A stretch of DNA of 64,000 nucleotides from Frigididesulfovibrio sp031553235 (GTDB lineage: Bacteria > Desulfobacterota > Desulfovibrionia > Desulfovibrionales > Desulfovibrionaceae). Below, piece after piece: positions 27,049-35,761 of this stretch. The stretch covers positions 1 through 64,000 of the forward strand of contig JAVBLS010000007.1 of NCBI GenBank assembly GCA_031553235.1, in the 5' to 3' direction. The notes below the pieces were generated by a model. It did no database searches. It was not told the origin of the DNA and saw only the letters and a list, made by a program, of their open reading frames with translations. Position 1 is the first letter of the stretch. Each line of letters starts with the position of its first letter. The position numbers and the translations under genes are program-made.

Positions 27049-27073
27049 GGGGGGAAAGCAAAAAAAATTTCAA
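27049..27073 (-). promoter_or_regulatory. candidate heat-shock (sigma-32) promoter of groES-groEL
   Basis: On the minus strand TTGAAA (27073-27068) is followed after 13 bases by CCCCCC (27054-27049) and TTTT. This resembles the RpoH consensus CTTGAAA-N13-CCCCATNT. It would leave a leader of about 160 bases before groES. Confidence 0.45.
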
Positions 27074-27075
27074 AT

Positions 27076-27104
27076 TTGTTTTTTATCCATAAAATTAGTA
27101 TGTT
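27076..27104 (+). promoter_or_regulatory. candidate promoter of mop
   Basis: TTGTTT at 27076-27081 and TATGTT at 27099-27104 are spaced by 17 bases in an AT-rich patch. The 335-base gap between groES and mop otherwise contains only the groES leader with a GGCGCC hairpin and the divergent promoters. Confidence 0.35.
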
Positions 27105-27218
27105 ATATATATGGCTACATGGAGCCTCCTGGCTGATTGACGTCTCCGCCATAGGTGCCTGATGTCTACCAAAACGGTGGGATAACTTCCTGCGCCCCCC
27201 AAAAAAAGGAGACCGTCT

Positions 27219-27428
27219 ATGAAGCTCAGCGCCAGAAACCAACTGAAAGACACGGTTGTGGATGTCAAAAAAGGCGCCGTGAACGGCATCGTCACCCTGG
27301 ACATCGGCGACGGCAAACAAATTGTCTCCAACATCAGCATGGACTCGATCAAAAGTCTCGGCCTGAAGCCGGGCGTGACGGCCTATGCAATCATCAAGGC
27401 CACCTCGGTCACGGTGGGTGTCGATTAA
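27219..27428 (+). CDS. mop: molybdenum-pterin binding protein (Mop domain)
   Basis: This 69-residue protein is a single TOBE/Mop domain, as in clostridial molbindins, which bind molybdate or tungstate in the cytoplasm as oligomers. It starts MKLSARNQLKDTVVDVKKGAVNGIV, and the IVSNISMDSIKSLGLKPG and AYAIIKATSVTVG segments match the family throughout. AAAAGGAG precedes the ATG. Sulfate reducers use Mo or W in formate dehydrogenases, so storage or homeostasis is a reasonable role. It is a single-gene unit with its own terminator. Confidence 0.92.
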   Translation: MKLSARNQLKDTVVDVKKGAVNGIVTLDIGDGKQIVSNISMDSIKSLGLKPGVTAYAIIKATSVTVGVD

Positions 27429-27456
27429 GCCCCGCTCCAGCATCCGGCCTGTTTAC

Positions 27457-27484
27457 GGGGAAGCTTTGGCTTCCCCTTTTTTAT
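27457..27484 (+). terminator. Rho-independent terminator of mop
   Basis: GGGGAAGC at 27457-27464 pairs with GCTTCCCC at 27469-27476, followed by a run of seven T (27477-27483). Confidence 0.88.
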
Positions 27485-27557
27485 ACTTCGCGGGTGTTGC
27501 CCCTTTCGTGGCTTGGGAGTATCTTCCCCCTCCAAACAAATCCGCCAAGGAGCCTCT

Positions 27558-28067
27558 ATGTCCATTGCGGCGGCGGTCGTCTGCATCGCCCTTCTCATTG
27601 CCTCCCTGTTTCTGATTGTTTTCAGCCTGCCCGGTACCTGGGTGATGGTCGGCATCACCGGCCTGTGGGCCGCCTTTGTCGGAGGATCCGACTTCACCAC
27701 CCGCTTTTTCCTTTTTTTGATCGGCCTGGCCGTTGTCGGCGAAGTGGCCGAATTCCTGGCCGGCCACCTGGGAGCCAAGAAATTCGGCGGTTCCAATAAA
27801 GGTAGTCTGGCCGGGATGATCGGGTCCATTGTCGGGGCCATTGTCTGCGCCCCTCTGTTCTTTGGCCTGGGGGCGCTGCTGGGCGCCCTGGGCGGCGGCT
27901 TCATCGCCTGCTGGGCAACGGAAAAATTTCAGGGCAAATCCGGCAAAGACGCGCTTCACGCCGCATTTGGCGCCACTTTGGGGCGCTTTGGCGGTTTTGT
28001 GATCAAGCTCGGCATCGGCATTGCCATCCTTTCTCTGAGCATTCCGGCCGTTTGGGCGGGGGCCTGA
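27558..28067 (+). CDS. DUF456 membrane protein
   Basis: The 169-residue protein has four to five hydrophobic segments. It has the Gly-rich DUF456 pattern: FSLPGTWVMVGITGLWA near the start, EVAEFLAGHLGAKKFGGSNKGSLAGMIGSIVGAIV in parts across the middle, and GALLGALGGGFIACWATE. The family's function is unknown. The start at 27558 is preferred because AAGGAGCC is properly spaced. It is only two bases before trmJ, so the two are probably cotranscribed, with no obvious functional link. Confidence 0.85.
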   Translation: MSIAAAVVCIALLIASLFLIVFSLPGTWVMVGITGLWAAFVGGSDFTTRFFLFLIGLAVVGEVAEFLAGHLGAKKFGGSNKGSLAGMIGSIVGAIVCAPLFFGLGALLGALGGGFIACWATEKFQGKSGKDALHAAFGATLGRFGGFVIKLGIGIAILSLSIPAVWAGA

Positions 28068-28069
28068 TC

Positions 28070-28825
28070 GTGCCCCGCGGCATTGCCGTCGTTCTGGTGC
28101 GGCCGCGTTTTCCGGAAAACGTCGGCATGGTTGCCCGGGCCATGGCCAACATGGGCGTTGCCGAACTCGTTCTGGTGGCCCCGGAGCGGCCGGTTCTGGA
28201 AAAGGGCGCCCCTTTGGCCACGCCGCAAGGCCTGCCCATTCTTGAGTCGGCGGTGGAACTCCCAAGCCTGGCCGAGGCCCTGGCCCCTTTTCATCTGGCC
28301 TTCGGCACCACCGCCCGCACCGGCGGCCGACGCAAATATCTACTCGGCCCGGAAAAGGCTGCGCTTGAAGCCCGCGTCTGCGTGCGCTCCGGTGGGCAGG
28401 TCGCCTTTGTCTTCGGTCCGGAAGATCGCGGCCTCAGCAATGAGGAGGTGGACCTCTGCCCGCGCCTGGTGACCATCCCTACCCCGGCGGAGCACTCCTC
28501 GCTCAATCTGGCCCAGGCCGTGCTCCTGCTGCTGTACGAGTGCGCCAGGGCCGATCGGGAACTGCCCTTTTCCCCTTCGGGCGAACGCGAGTGGGCCGGG
28601 CGGGCGCGCAGGGGCGACTCGCGCCGGGTCACCCTGGCCGAGGAAGACTTGGTGCTGCGCAGCTTGGAAGAGGCCTTGACGGCCCTGGGCAGCATTTCGG
28701 CCGACAATCCCACTCTGTTCATGCAGCCCATGCGCCGCTTTTTGCGAAAAAACGCCTTGCGTAGACACGAGTTTGACCTGCTCATGGGAATTTGCCGGGA
28801 TTTACGCCGGATGCTGCGTTCCTGA
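28070..28825 (+). CDS. trmJ: tRNA/rRNA 2'-O-methyltransferase, TrmJ-like
   Basis: The 251-residue protein is a SPOUT-class RNA ribose methyltransferase. It has VVLVRPRFPENVGMVARAMANMG near the N-terminus, VAFVFGPEDRGLSNEEVDLC in the knot and the closing IPTPAEHSSLNLAQAVLLLLYE. These match TrmJ/LasT, which methylates position 32 of tRNA. GTG at 28070 lies two bases after the upstream stop and is preferred to a TTG inside the previous gene. A C-terminal helical extension of about 80 residues matches the family. A weak hairpin (28826-28841) followed by ATCTTTT may end the transcript. Confidence 0.9.
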   Translation: MPRGIAVVLVRPRFPENVGMVARAMANMGVAELVLVAPERPVLEKGAPLATPQGLPILESAVELPSLAEALAPFHLAFGTTARTGGRRKYLLGPEKAALEARVCVRSGGQVAFVFGPEDRGLSNEEVDLCPRLVTIPTPAEHSSLNLAQAVLLLLYECARADRELPFSPSGEREWAGRARRGDSRRVTLAEEDLVLRSLEEALTALGSISADNPTLFMQPMRRFLRKNALRRHEFDLLMGICRDLRRMLRS

Positions 28826-28941
28826 TGCCGAAAAACCGGCAATCTTTTGTCCGGTCCGTCTTGCCCGTAGTAGCTAAATAAGGCAAAGTGCGTTCAGATC
28901 AGCCGGCAAAGTCCAGCCCTTTCCCCGGAGAGCACCCGTAG

Positions 28942-31900
28942 ATGTCCCAAGAACGCCACGCCCGCCTGTTGGAAGCCCTGGCCCAGGCCAAATCGAGCGT
29001 GACCTCGCTGGAGAGGGAACTTGCCCGCAGCGCCGCCCTGCTCGGCATCGGCGTGGACCCCACCGCCGGCGGCGCAGGCGCGCCCTCACCCTATTCCGAA
29101 AAAGCCGGCTACCTGCAGGCGGAAACCCGCGACATCAGCGATTACCTGGGCATTGAAGGCGATGACCGCACCCGGCCGCGCCTGGGGCCGGACGCTCCGG
29201 TGGCAATCCGTCCGAAAACCGAACCGGGCGTCAACCCGCTGGTGCATCAGTTGGCCGAGCGCCACCCCGATGAGGCCCTGCCACTGGACGGCGGCCCGCT
29301 CCTTTCTCCCCCCGGGCAACAAGCCGCCGAGCCGGCCATGTCTGAAGCAGCTCTCCAGCCGGCCGAACCCGCCATGTCCGAAGCCGAGCACCTGCGTCTG
29401 GCCGTGGACGTGCTCGAAGCCGGCTTTCTGGAATGGGAGCCGCAAACGCAACGCGTGTTTGCCGACCGGCGCTGGGAAGCGCTCATGGGACCGGGCGCCG
29501 AGACCTTCCCGAACCCGGTGGCTTGGCTCACGGAGCGCATGCAGGCCGAAGACGGGATGCATTTTGCCGAAGGCATCGCGACCCTGCTGAGCGGGCAAAG
29601 AAAGCGCTTCGCCGCCGTGGTCCGGCTGCGTTCCCCCAGCGGCCATTTCTGGGGCAGGCTGACGGCCAGGGTGCAAAAAGACCCGGACGGCGTCGTCCGT
29701 CGCCTGTTGCTGGCCGTGCAGGATGCCGGCACCCAGCGGGAAACGGAACTGGCCCTGCGCATCAGCGAAGAAAAATTCCGTTCTCTGGCCGGGGGTTCTT
29801 CCGACGTGATCATGCGTTTTGACGCCGCCGGCCGCATCCTTTACGCCGGACCGAGCATCGAGCGCTACATGCCTGTTCGCGCCGACAAACTGGTGGGCAA
29901 AAACCTGTCGGACTTCCGGGGCCGGGGAGACTTCCCTTTTTTCATGGAAAACGTCCTGCGGGTCTTTGAGATGGGTCTGCCTATTGAAACCGAGCTAACC
30001 CTGCTTTCGCCCCTGGCTGGAGAAATTGTTGCCGACTGCCGCTTCTGGCCGGAATTCGGCCAAGGCGGCGAGGTGCTCTCGGTGGTCGTGCAAATGCGCG
30101 ATATGACCTTTTCCCGGCGCATGGCCGAAAATTACCACGCCCTGTTCAACAGCATGGTGGACGGCTTCCTGCTCTTCGAACCCTTGCAGAGCAGCGCCGC
30201 ACCGCATAAGCAGCCGGAAACGGACTTTGTCATTCTGGCCGCCAACCCGGCCATCGGCAAAATGTTCAACCGCACGGCGGAATCCCTGGTCGGGCATCGC
30301 TTGTCGGATCTTTTCGGCAACGATGCCCCGCAGGCTTCTCAGATCCTGCAAAAAGCCCTGGACACCCGCGCCCCGGTCCAGATGCCCCTGACGGCCGCGG
30401 AACGCCGCGCCCGCTACGAACTGAGCATCTATTCGCCGGAACAGCGCCGTGTCGCCTGCATCGTCAGGGACGTGACCGAAGTGTTCAAATTTGAGCGGGA
30501 GCTGCGCCTGAACGAAGCCCGTTTTGCCGCCCTGTACCGCCTCACCCACATGGACGAAGCCCCGGAAGAAGAGGTGGTACGCTTTTCTCTGCACCAGGCC
30601 GTGCACCTGACCGGCAGTTCCGTGGGCTACCTGTATCTGCGCCGTCCCAACGACGAGCGCGGCCGAGGGCTAATCTTCTGGTCCCACGCCCGTCTGGACG
30701 ACTCCGACGAGAAGCCGCCCCTGCCCCCCCCCGGCCGGCTGCTGCCGCGCGGCGGCAAGCACGACATCCGCCGGGCCGAAATCGTCAATCGCCCGGTACG
30801 CGACTTTCCCCACCCCGTGGCCGGCCGGCCCGTTACCCGGCATATGCTCGCTCCGGTGATCGAGGAAGACGGCGTGTCCTGCCTGGCCGCCGTGGCCGAA
30901 AAAGAGGGCAGCTACACCCTGGCCGACCTACGCCAGCTTGAACTGTTCATCAACGGCATGTGGTACCTGTTGCGCCGGCGCTGGTCCCTGCAGGCCCTGC
31001 AGAAGGCCAAGGAAGACGCCGAAGCGGCCAACCGGGCCAAGAACGAATTTCTGGCCAACGTCAGCCACGAACTGCGCACGCCGCTGAACGGCATACTCGG
31101 CATGCTGCAATTGCTGCAGCAAAGCCCTCTGACCCGGGAGCAGACCGACTGGGTGGTCACGGCCGGCTCTTCCGGCCGCAGTCTGCTGCGGGTCATTTCC
31201 GACATTCTGGATCTCTCCCGCATTGAGGCGGGCAAGCTGGAACTGGCGGCCGGCGGCTTCGATCTTTCGGCCACGCTGCGCTCCACTCTGGGCATGTTTC
31301 TGCAGCAGGCCGGGGAAAAACACCTGAATTTCGATCTGCGCCTGGATGCGAACATCCCGCTGCTGCTTTTGGGGGACGACGCCCGGGTGCGCCAGATCAT
31401 CTTCAACCTGGTGGGCAACGCCTTCAAGTTCACCGAGCAGGGCAGCATTCTGGTGGAGTGTTCGCTGCTGCGTTCCTCCTCGCCGGACCTCTGCCGGGTC
31501 TACCTGGCGGTGCACGATACGGGCATCGGCGTGCCCGAGGAACGTATCGACGATATGTTCCAGGCCTTTACTCAGCTTGACGGGTCCAGCACCCGACGTT
31601 ACGCCGGCACCGGACTGGGGCTGGGCATCGTGCGCCGTCTGGTCCAGCTGATGAACGGCTCTTTGTGCATCGAGAGTGAACAGGGCGTCGGTACAAGCGT
31701 ACACCTGTCCCTACCCTTCGGTCGTGTAGAGGCCGCGGTTCCGGTGATCGGCGGCCCCGAAGCGCCGCCGCCGCAGGGCAGGCCGTTGGATATCCTGCTG
31801 GCCGAAGACGACCCGGTCAATCGCCTGATGATCAAGACCTTGCTTTCCAAGGCCGGGCACACGGTCACCTGCGTCAACGACGGCAGACAGGCTCTGGAAG

Positions 31901-32238
31901 CGTTGCTCCTGCACCCTTACGACTGCCTGCTCACCGACATCCAAATGCCGGAAATGGACGGCGTGGAGTTGGTGGGGCGCATTCGCCAGGGGCGGACCGA
32001 AGACGTCGCCCCTTCGGCGGAAACTCGTTCCCTCATGGGTGTGGCCGCCGGGCCGCTGCGCCGCATTCCCCAGGATATCCCCATCGTCGCCCTGACGGCC
32101 CACGCCATGACCGGCGACAAGGAACGCTTTCTTACCATGGGCATGGACCACTACCTGTCCAAGCCCATCAGTGCCGAACAGCTCCGTTCCGTGCTCAACC
32201 ACGTGGCCGCCCTGCTTGAGGCAAAAAACCGCCAATAA
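28942..32238 (+). CDS. hybrid sensor histidine kinase with PAS and GAF domains
   Basis: This 1098-residue protein has no membrane segment. A short coiled N-terminus precedes a linker with a duplicated PAEPAMSEA unit (near residues 128-148). Then come a PAS-like region (about 150-265), two PAS domains (about 275-395 and 400-520) and a GAF-like domain (about 530-680). HisKA has phosphoacceptor His709 in NVSHELRTPLNG. The ATPase domain shows NLVGNAFKFTEQG, DTGIGVPEE and GTGLGLGIVRR. A C-terminal receiver has Asp999 in LLTDIQMPEMDG and the Lys of YLSKPIS. It likely senses a cytosolic signal such as redox state. No HPt or output regulator lies next to it; selU follows by 13 bases. Confidence 0.92.
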   Translation: MSQERHARLLEALAQAKSSVTSLERELARSAALLGIGVDPTAGGAGAPSPYSEKAGYLQAETRDISDYLGIEGDDRTRPRLGPDAPVAIRPKTEPGVNPLVHQLAERHPDEALPLDGGPLLSPPGQQAAEPAMSEAALQPAEPAMSEAEHLRLAVDVLEAGFLEWEPQTQRVFADRRWEALMGPGAETFPNPVAWLTERMQAEDGMHFAEGIATLLSGQRKRFAAVVRLRSPSGHFWGRLTARVQKDPDGVVRRLLLAVQDAGTQRETELALRISEEKFRSLAGGSSDVIMRFDAAGRILYAGPSIERYMPVRADKLVGKNLSDFRGRGDFPFFMENVLRVFEMGLPIETELTLLSPLAGEIVADCRFWPEFGQGGEVLSVVVQMRDMTFSRRMAENYHALFNSMVDGFLLFEPLQSSAAPHKQPETDFVILAANPAIGKMFNRTAESLVGHRLSDLFGNDAPQASQILQKALDTRAPVQMPLTAAERRARYELSIYSPEQRRVACIVRDVTEVFKFERELRLNEARFAALYRLTHMDEAPEEEVVRFSLHQAVHLTGSSVGYLYLRRPNDERGRGLIFWSHARLDDSDEKPPLPPPGRLLPRGGKHDIRRAEIVNRPVRDFPHPVAGRPVTRHMLAPVIEEDGVSCLAAVAEKEGSYTLADLRQLELFINGMWYLLRRRWSLQALQKAKEDAEAANRAKNEFLANVSHELRTPLNGILGMLQLLQQSPLTREQTDWVVTAGSSGRSLLRVISDILDLSRIEAGKLELAAGGFDLSATLRSTLGMFLQQAGEKHLNFDLRLDANIPLLLLGDDARVRQIIFNLVGNAFKFTEQGSILVECSLLRSSSPDLCRVYLAVHDTGIGVPEERIDDMFQAFTQLDGSSTRRYAGTGLGLGIVRRLVQLMNGSLCIESEQGVGTSVHLSLPFGRVEAAVPVIGGPEAPPPQGRPLDILLAEDDPVNRLMIKTLLSKAGHTVTCVNDGRQALEALLLHPYDCLLTDIQMPEMDGVELVGRIRQGRTEDVAPSAETRSLMGVAAGPLRRIPQDIPIVALTAHAMTGDKERFLTMGMDHYLSKPISAEQLRSVLNHVAALLEAKNRQ

Positions 32239-32251
32239 TCCCGAGTTCCCG

Positions 32252-33262
32252 ATGATTCCCGCTTTTGCCGCAAGCCGCCTTGATCCCCCCGAATTCCTGA
32301 CCCGTTGCGCCGGCCTGCCTCTGGTTGACGCTCGTACCCCGGGCGAATACGCCCATGCGCACATTCCCGGCGCCGTCAACATTCCGCTGTTTTCAGACAC
32401 CGAGCACGCCCTGGTCGGCCTGACCTACAAGGAGCGCGGCCGGGCCCAGGCCGTCCTGACCGGGCTTGAGGCCGTGGGAGCCCAATTGCCGCAGAAGGGC
32501 CGCGCCCTGCTCGATCTGGGCACCAAAATCTGCTTTTACTGCGCCCGCGGCGGCATGCGCAGCGGTTCTCTGGCAGGCCTGGCAGAGGCCCTGGGGCAAG
32601 AGGTTCTGGTGCTGCGCGGCGGTTACAAGGCCTTTCGCCGCTTTGTACTCAACCTCTTCGACAACCCTCCGGTCCTGCGGGTGCTCGGCGGCAAAACCGG
32701 TTCCGGCAAGACCGAAGCGTTGCTCCATCTGCGCGACCTCGGTGCCCAGGTGATCGATCTCGAAGGTCTTGCCCGGCACCGGGGCTCGGCCTTTGGCTTT
32801 CTGCCCGGCAAACCCCAGCCCGGCCGTTCCCATTTTGAAAACCGCCTGGCCGTGGCCCTGGTCGCCTGCGATCCTTCGCGGCCCATCTGGGTAGAGGACG
32901 AATCGGAAAATCTCGGCACGGTCAATCTGCCCAAGCCTTTTTTTCGGCACCTGCGCAACTCGCCCCTGTACGTTCTCGAAACCCCCGACCCAGACCGCCT
33001 GCAGCGGGTGCTGCGCGACTATGGCACCCTGCCTCACTACGAGATGGGCGCCGCCCTGGACCGGATCAAAAAACGCCTGGGCGGCGCCGAACACGCCAAG
33101 GCCAAAGCCGCTCTGGCCGACAACGATCTAGCCGAAATCGCCCGCATTCTTCTGGCCTACTACGACCGGGCCTATGCCAAACAGCTGCAGGATCGGCCGC
33201 TGCAGGAAACTATCCGGGCGGCCTCGCCCCAGGAGGCGGCCGAACGTCTGGCGCAGCTCTGA
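32252..33262 (+). CDS. selU: tRNA 2-selenouridine synthase SelU (MnmH)
   Basis: The 336-residue enzyme replaces the sulfur of 2-thiouridine at wobble position 34 with selenium, using selenophosphate. The N-terminal rhodanese domain has the catalytic Cys97 in FYCARGGMRSGS. The C-terminal P-loop domain carries GGKTGSGKTE and the family motifs HRGSAFG and VEDESENLG. The length is somewhat shorter than the E. coli enzyme but includes all motifs. The start at 32252 places M before IPAFAASRLDPPEFL; the ribosome site is weak. Together with selA it shows selenium use in both protein and tRNA. Confidence 0.95.
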   Translation: MIPAFAASRLDPPEFLTRCAGLPLVDARTPGEYAHAHIPGAVNIPLFSDTEHALVGLTYKERGRAQAVLTGLEAVGAQLPQKGRALLDLGTKICFYCARGGMRSGSLAGLAEALGQEVLVLRGGYKAFRRFVLNLFDNPPVLRVLGGKTGSGKTEALLHLRDLGAQVIDLEGLARHRGSAFGFLPGKPQPGRSHFENRLAVALVACDPSRPIWVEDESENLGTVNLPKPFFRHLRNSPLYVLETPDPDRLQRVLRDYGTLPHYEMGAALDRIKKRLGGAEHAKAKAALADNDLAEIARILLAYYDRAYAKQLQDRPLQETIRAASPQEAAERLAQL

Positions 33263-33313
33263 CCGTATTCTGCCGGCCCGATGGGCGTTGCCCTTCATGC
33301 AGGCAGCACACCT

Positions 33314-33345
33314 AGCGGGGCGGCCCCCGGAAGAGCGGCCCCGCT
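33314..33345. terminator. weak hairpin between convergent genes
   Basis: AGCGGGGC at 33314-33321 pairs with GCCCCGCT at 33338-33345 across a 16-base loop. There is no T run on either side, so termination here is uncertain. Confidence 0.25.
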
Positions 33346-33386
33346 GGGACTATGGCATTTTACGCTTGAGGTGCCGGTTTTATATT

Positions 33387-33932
33387 CTACTTTAGCTTCT
33401 GAGTCCAATCGGCCAGGCACTGTAGGAAGCCGTGCAGGAACTGACGGGTGCGATCCGCCGTGATCTCGCCCTTGTCGTCGAAAAAGCCGGCGCTCTCCAC
33501 CAGGTAGACTTCCGGAAAGCAGACCAGACGCGCGCCCACGATGGCCAGAGCGCTGCGCAACTGCGACTGGGCCACGGCCGTGCCCACAGGGCTGCCGCTG
33601 ATGCCGCAGACGGCCATGGGCTTATTCAGCCAAACGCCGGCACCGTAGGGACGCGAAGCCCAGTCCACGGCGTTTTTCAGCACCGGCGGTACGCTTCGGT
33701 TGTATTCCGGGGTGACCAGCAGAGCGGCGTCGGCCGCGGCGATCTCTTTTTTCATGCGCGCCACAGGGGCAGGCAGATCCGCTTCAAGATCCTGGTTGAA
33801 CATGGGAATGTCGTCCAGACGCAGAATTTCAGACTGAAAAAGATTTTTACCCAGTTCCATGAGGTTCAGGGCCAACTTTTTGTTGATCGAGTCTTTACGC
33901 AGACTCCCCACAAGAATGGCGAGCTTCAACAT
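33387..33932 (-). CDS. NADPH-dependent FMN reductase family protein
   Basis: The 181-residue flavoprotein matches the NAD(P)H:FMN/quinone reductase family (YieF/ChrR-like). The FMN phosphate loop is LVGSLRKDSINKKLA at the N-terminus, and the isoalloxazine-binding TPEYNRSVPPVLKNAVDW is near residue 80. KPMAVCGISGSPVGT follows. Such enzymes reduce quinones, chromate or free flavin, and protect against oxidants. AGGAGGAG precedes the ATG. It is a single gene, convergent with selU. Confidence 0.92.
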   Translation of the reverse strand: MLKLAILVGSLRKDSINKKLALNLMELGKNLFQSEILRLDDIPMFNQDLEADLPAPVARMKKEIAAADAALLVTPEYNRSVPPVLKNAVDWASRPYGAGVWLNKPMAVCGISGSPVGTAVAQSQLRSALAIVGARLVCFPEVYLVESAGFFDDKGEITADRTRQFLHGFLQCLADWTQKLK

Positions 33933-34053
33933 GCAGCTCCTCCTGTCGACTGAAGGTTGTACGGATCATTGCAAAATAAATCCGCGGTCGTTTATTTTAT
34001 AGCATAACGCACATTGGCTGCCCATCACATTATAAACAAAGAATTTTCAACAT

Positions 34054-35760
34054 TCATCCGCTCCACATTCTCTCATGATTCCGGTACAGCCGCCATGGCA
34101 CCCGGCTGTAAAGGTCACGATCGGCCGCGAGTTCAAAACCGGGTACAAAGGCCCGCACCACCGGAAAACCCAGATCCGCTCTGCTCAGTTCCACGTAGAC
34201 CGGAGCCCGGCCGGCGGCCGCGAGCAGTTCCTCCAACATGGCCAAATTACGGGACGGCGACTCCAAGGACCAGTCCGGCAACTCCTCCAGCACACGCCGA
34301 GGCAAATTACGCAACTGCGGGCCGGAAAAGCCTCCGTCGGGATAAGGAAACGGCGTCTCGGTAAGGGCCGAAAGCGCGGCTTTTTGCCCGGAAAGCCCGG
34401 CACCGTATCCCCGGGCCACGGTTCCCTTGGGGCTCATGACAAAGCATTGGTAGACCGGCACGCCCAAGGGGCCGGTAAGATCCTGAAAGTGTACGTTGAT
34501 GCCCCGATCGGTATAGTCCTTGAGCAAGGCGGCCAGACGCGCTTCGCGCGCTTCAAGGACAAAACAGCCGGACTTGGCAAAAGGCGTGACCGCTTCGGCG
34601 TCACGCTCGATGATTTCCAGCAGGGCCGCCACCTTGGCCTCTTCCAGGGTGTTGCCCGTGGCCAGGCCGGTGGAGCCGGGCGACTCGAACAGACGGATCT
34701 CGTCCAGGTTACAGAACAGCCCGGCCATCTGTACCGGTACGAGCATTTCCCGGCCGGTGGCCGCGTGTCCGGGCATCCAGTACAAAGGCGCGTCGGCATA
34801 GGCTACTTCCAGGGGAAAATCGTTGGGGTCCAGGCTCTCGCGGCCGGAAGCCCGCAACTCCGACAGCCGGGCGCGCAACAACGGCGCGGGCTTGGTCCGA
34901 TTTTCCACGCCCTCTTCGGTCACAGGCAGGTAGGCCGAGGCCCGTTCGACCATTTCCATCAAGCAGGAGGCCCGGGCCGCGGCTACGGACAGCCCCCGGC
35001 CGTAGGTGGTGGCTTCGCCTTTCAGGCTGAAGTCGTGCCGGCCAAGGCGCACCCGCAAAGAAACGTTCCACGGCCGCAACAGGGCCACAGGACTTAAGGA
35101 GGAGGTGTGGCGCTTTTCCACGCCGGCCAAAATACCCGCCTCGGCCAGGCGCTCCTCGGCCAAGGCGGCGGTTTCCTCCGTCGAGGGGCGGACATAGGCC
35201 GGGCCGGGAGTGGCGGTATGCCGGGCCTGAACCGCCGCCAGGCTCAGGGGAAAACAGGCAGTAAAAGGCACCCCCAGGCACGGCAGGCCCGGCGCGGCGG
35301 GTTCTGGGAAGAGTTCCGGCAGCCCGGTCTTGTCCGGCGCGGGTAGAGCCCGGTGTCCCTGAATGTTGTCCGCGTATAAGGCGTTCCAGGCCGCATGGAC
35401 CTCTTTATCCGGTAGGCGCTCCATGCCCAACAGGGCCAGGGATGTGGCTTCGGCTTCCGCTGACGCCGGCAGGGGGAAGTTCGCCGGGTTCAGACAACGG
35501 GCAAGCTCCGGCGACACCAGGCGCAGCTCACAGGCCAGGGCGGCGCAGGCAGGCGCATGGGCCTGGGCCGCCAGGGCGGTTGCAACCTCTTCGGCCGGCA
35601 GGCCGGCCAGGTGTTGCAGCAGGTGCCGGCGCATAAAGTCGTCCAGGGGGTGGGCGGCGAGATGAACCAGGCAGTCGGCAAGGCTCAGGGAGGGGTCCGG
35701 CCGGCAGGTGAAAAAGCCCGTGGCCGCCTGGGTGGCTGTGTGGGTATAAAAATAGCGCAT
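34054..35760 (-). CDS. YcaO-domain protein
   Basis: This 568-residue protein has a helical N-terminal region of about 200 residues followed by a YcaO ATP-binding domain. Two ExxER-type nucleotide motifs appear, LMEMVER and LLEIIER. A GNTLEEAKVAALLE stretch and a GYGAGLSGQKAALSALTE helix follow. The final E-x-x-Q expected in that last helix is replaced by ETPFPYP. YcaO enzymes activate backbone amides, in RiPP cyclodehydration, in thioamide formation or as helpers of ribosomal S12 methylthiolation. The start at 35760 lies one base after the queD stop, so the genes are coupled. No precursor peptide gene was recognised nearby. The substrate is open. Confidence 0.82.
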   Translation of the reverse strand: MRYFYTHTATQAATGFFTCRPDPSLSLADCLVHLAAHPLDDFMRRHLLQHLAGLPAEEVATALAAQAHAPACAALACELRLVSPELARCLNPANFPLPASAEAEATSLALLGMERLPDKEVHAAWNALYADNIQGHRALPAPDKTGLPELFPEPAAPGLPCLGVPFTACFPLSLAAVQARHTATPGPAYVRPSTEETAALAEERLAEAGILAGVEKRHTSSLSPVALLRPWNVSLRVRLGRHDFSLKGEATTYGRGLSVAAARASCLMEMVERASAYLPVTEEGVENRTKPAPLLRARLSELRASGRESLDPNDFPLEVAYADAPLYWMPGHAATGREMLVPVQMAGLFCNLDEIRLFESPGSTGLATGNTLEEAKVAALLEIIERDAEAVTPFAKSGCFVLEAREARLAALLKDYTDRGINVHFQDLTGPLGVPVYQCFVMSPKGTVARGYGAGLSGQKAALSALTETPFPYPDGGFSGPQLRNLPRRVLEELPDWSLESPSRNLAMLEELLAAAGRAPVYVELSRADLGFPVVRAFVPGFELAADRDLYSRVPWRLYRNHERMWSG

Positions 35761-35761
35761 C

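Noticed and set aside
27087..27115. ModE-type operator (TATATAACGAT palindrome) at mop
   Set aside because: A TATATAAC-like half-site is present, but the second half overlaps it, so the needed spacing is lacking.
26884..27218. CIRCE/HrcA operator before groES
   Set aside because: No TTAGCACTC-N9-GAGTGCTAA or near match on either strand.
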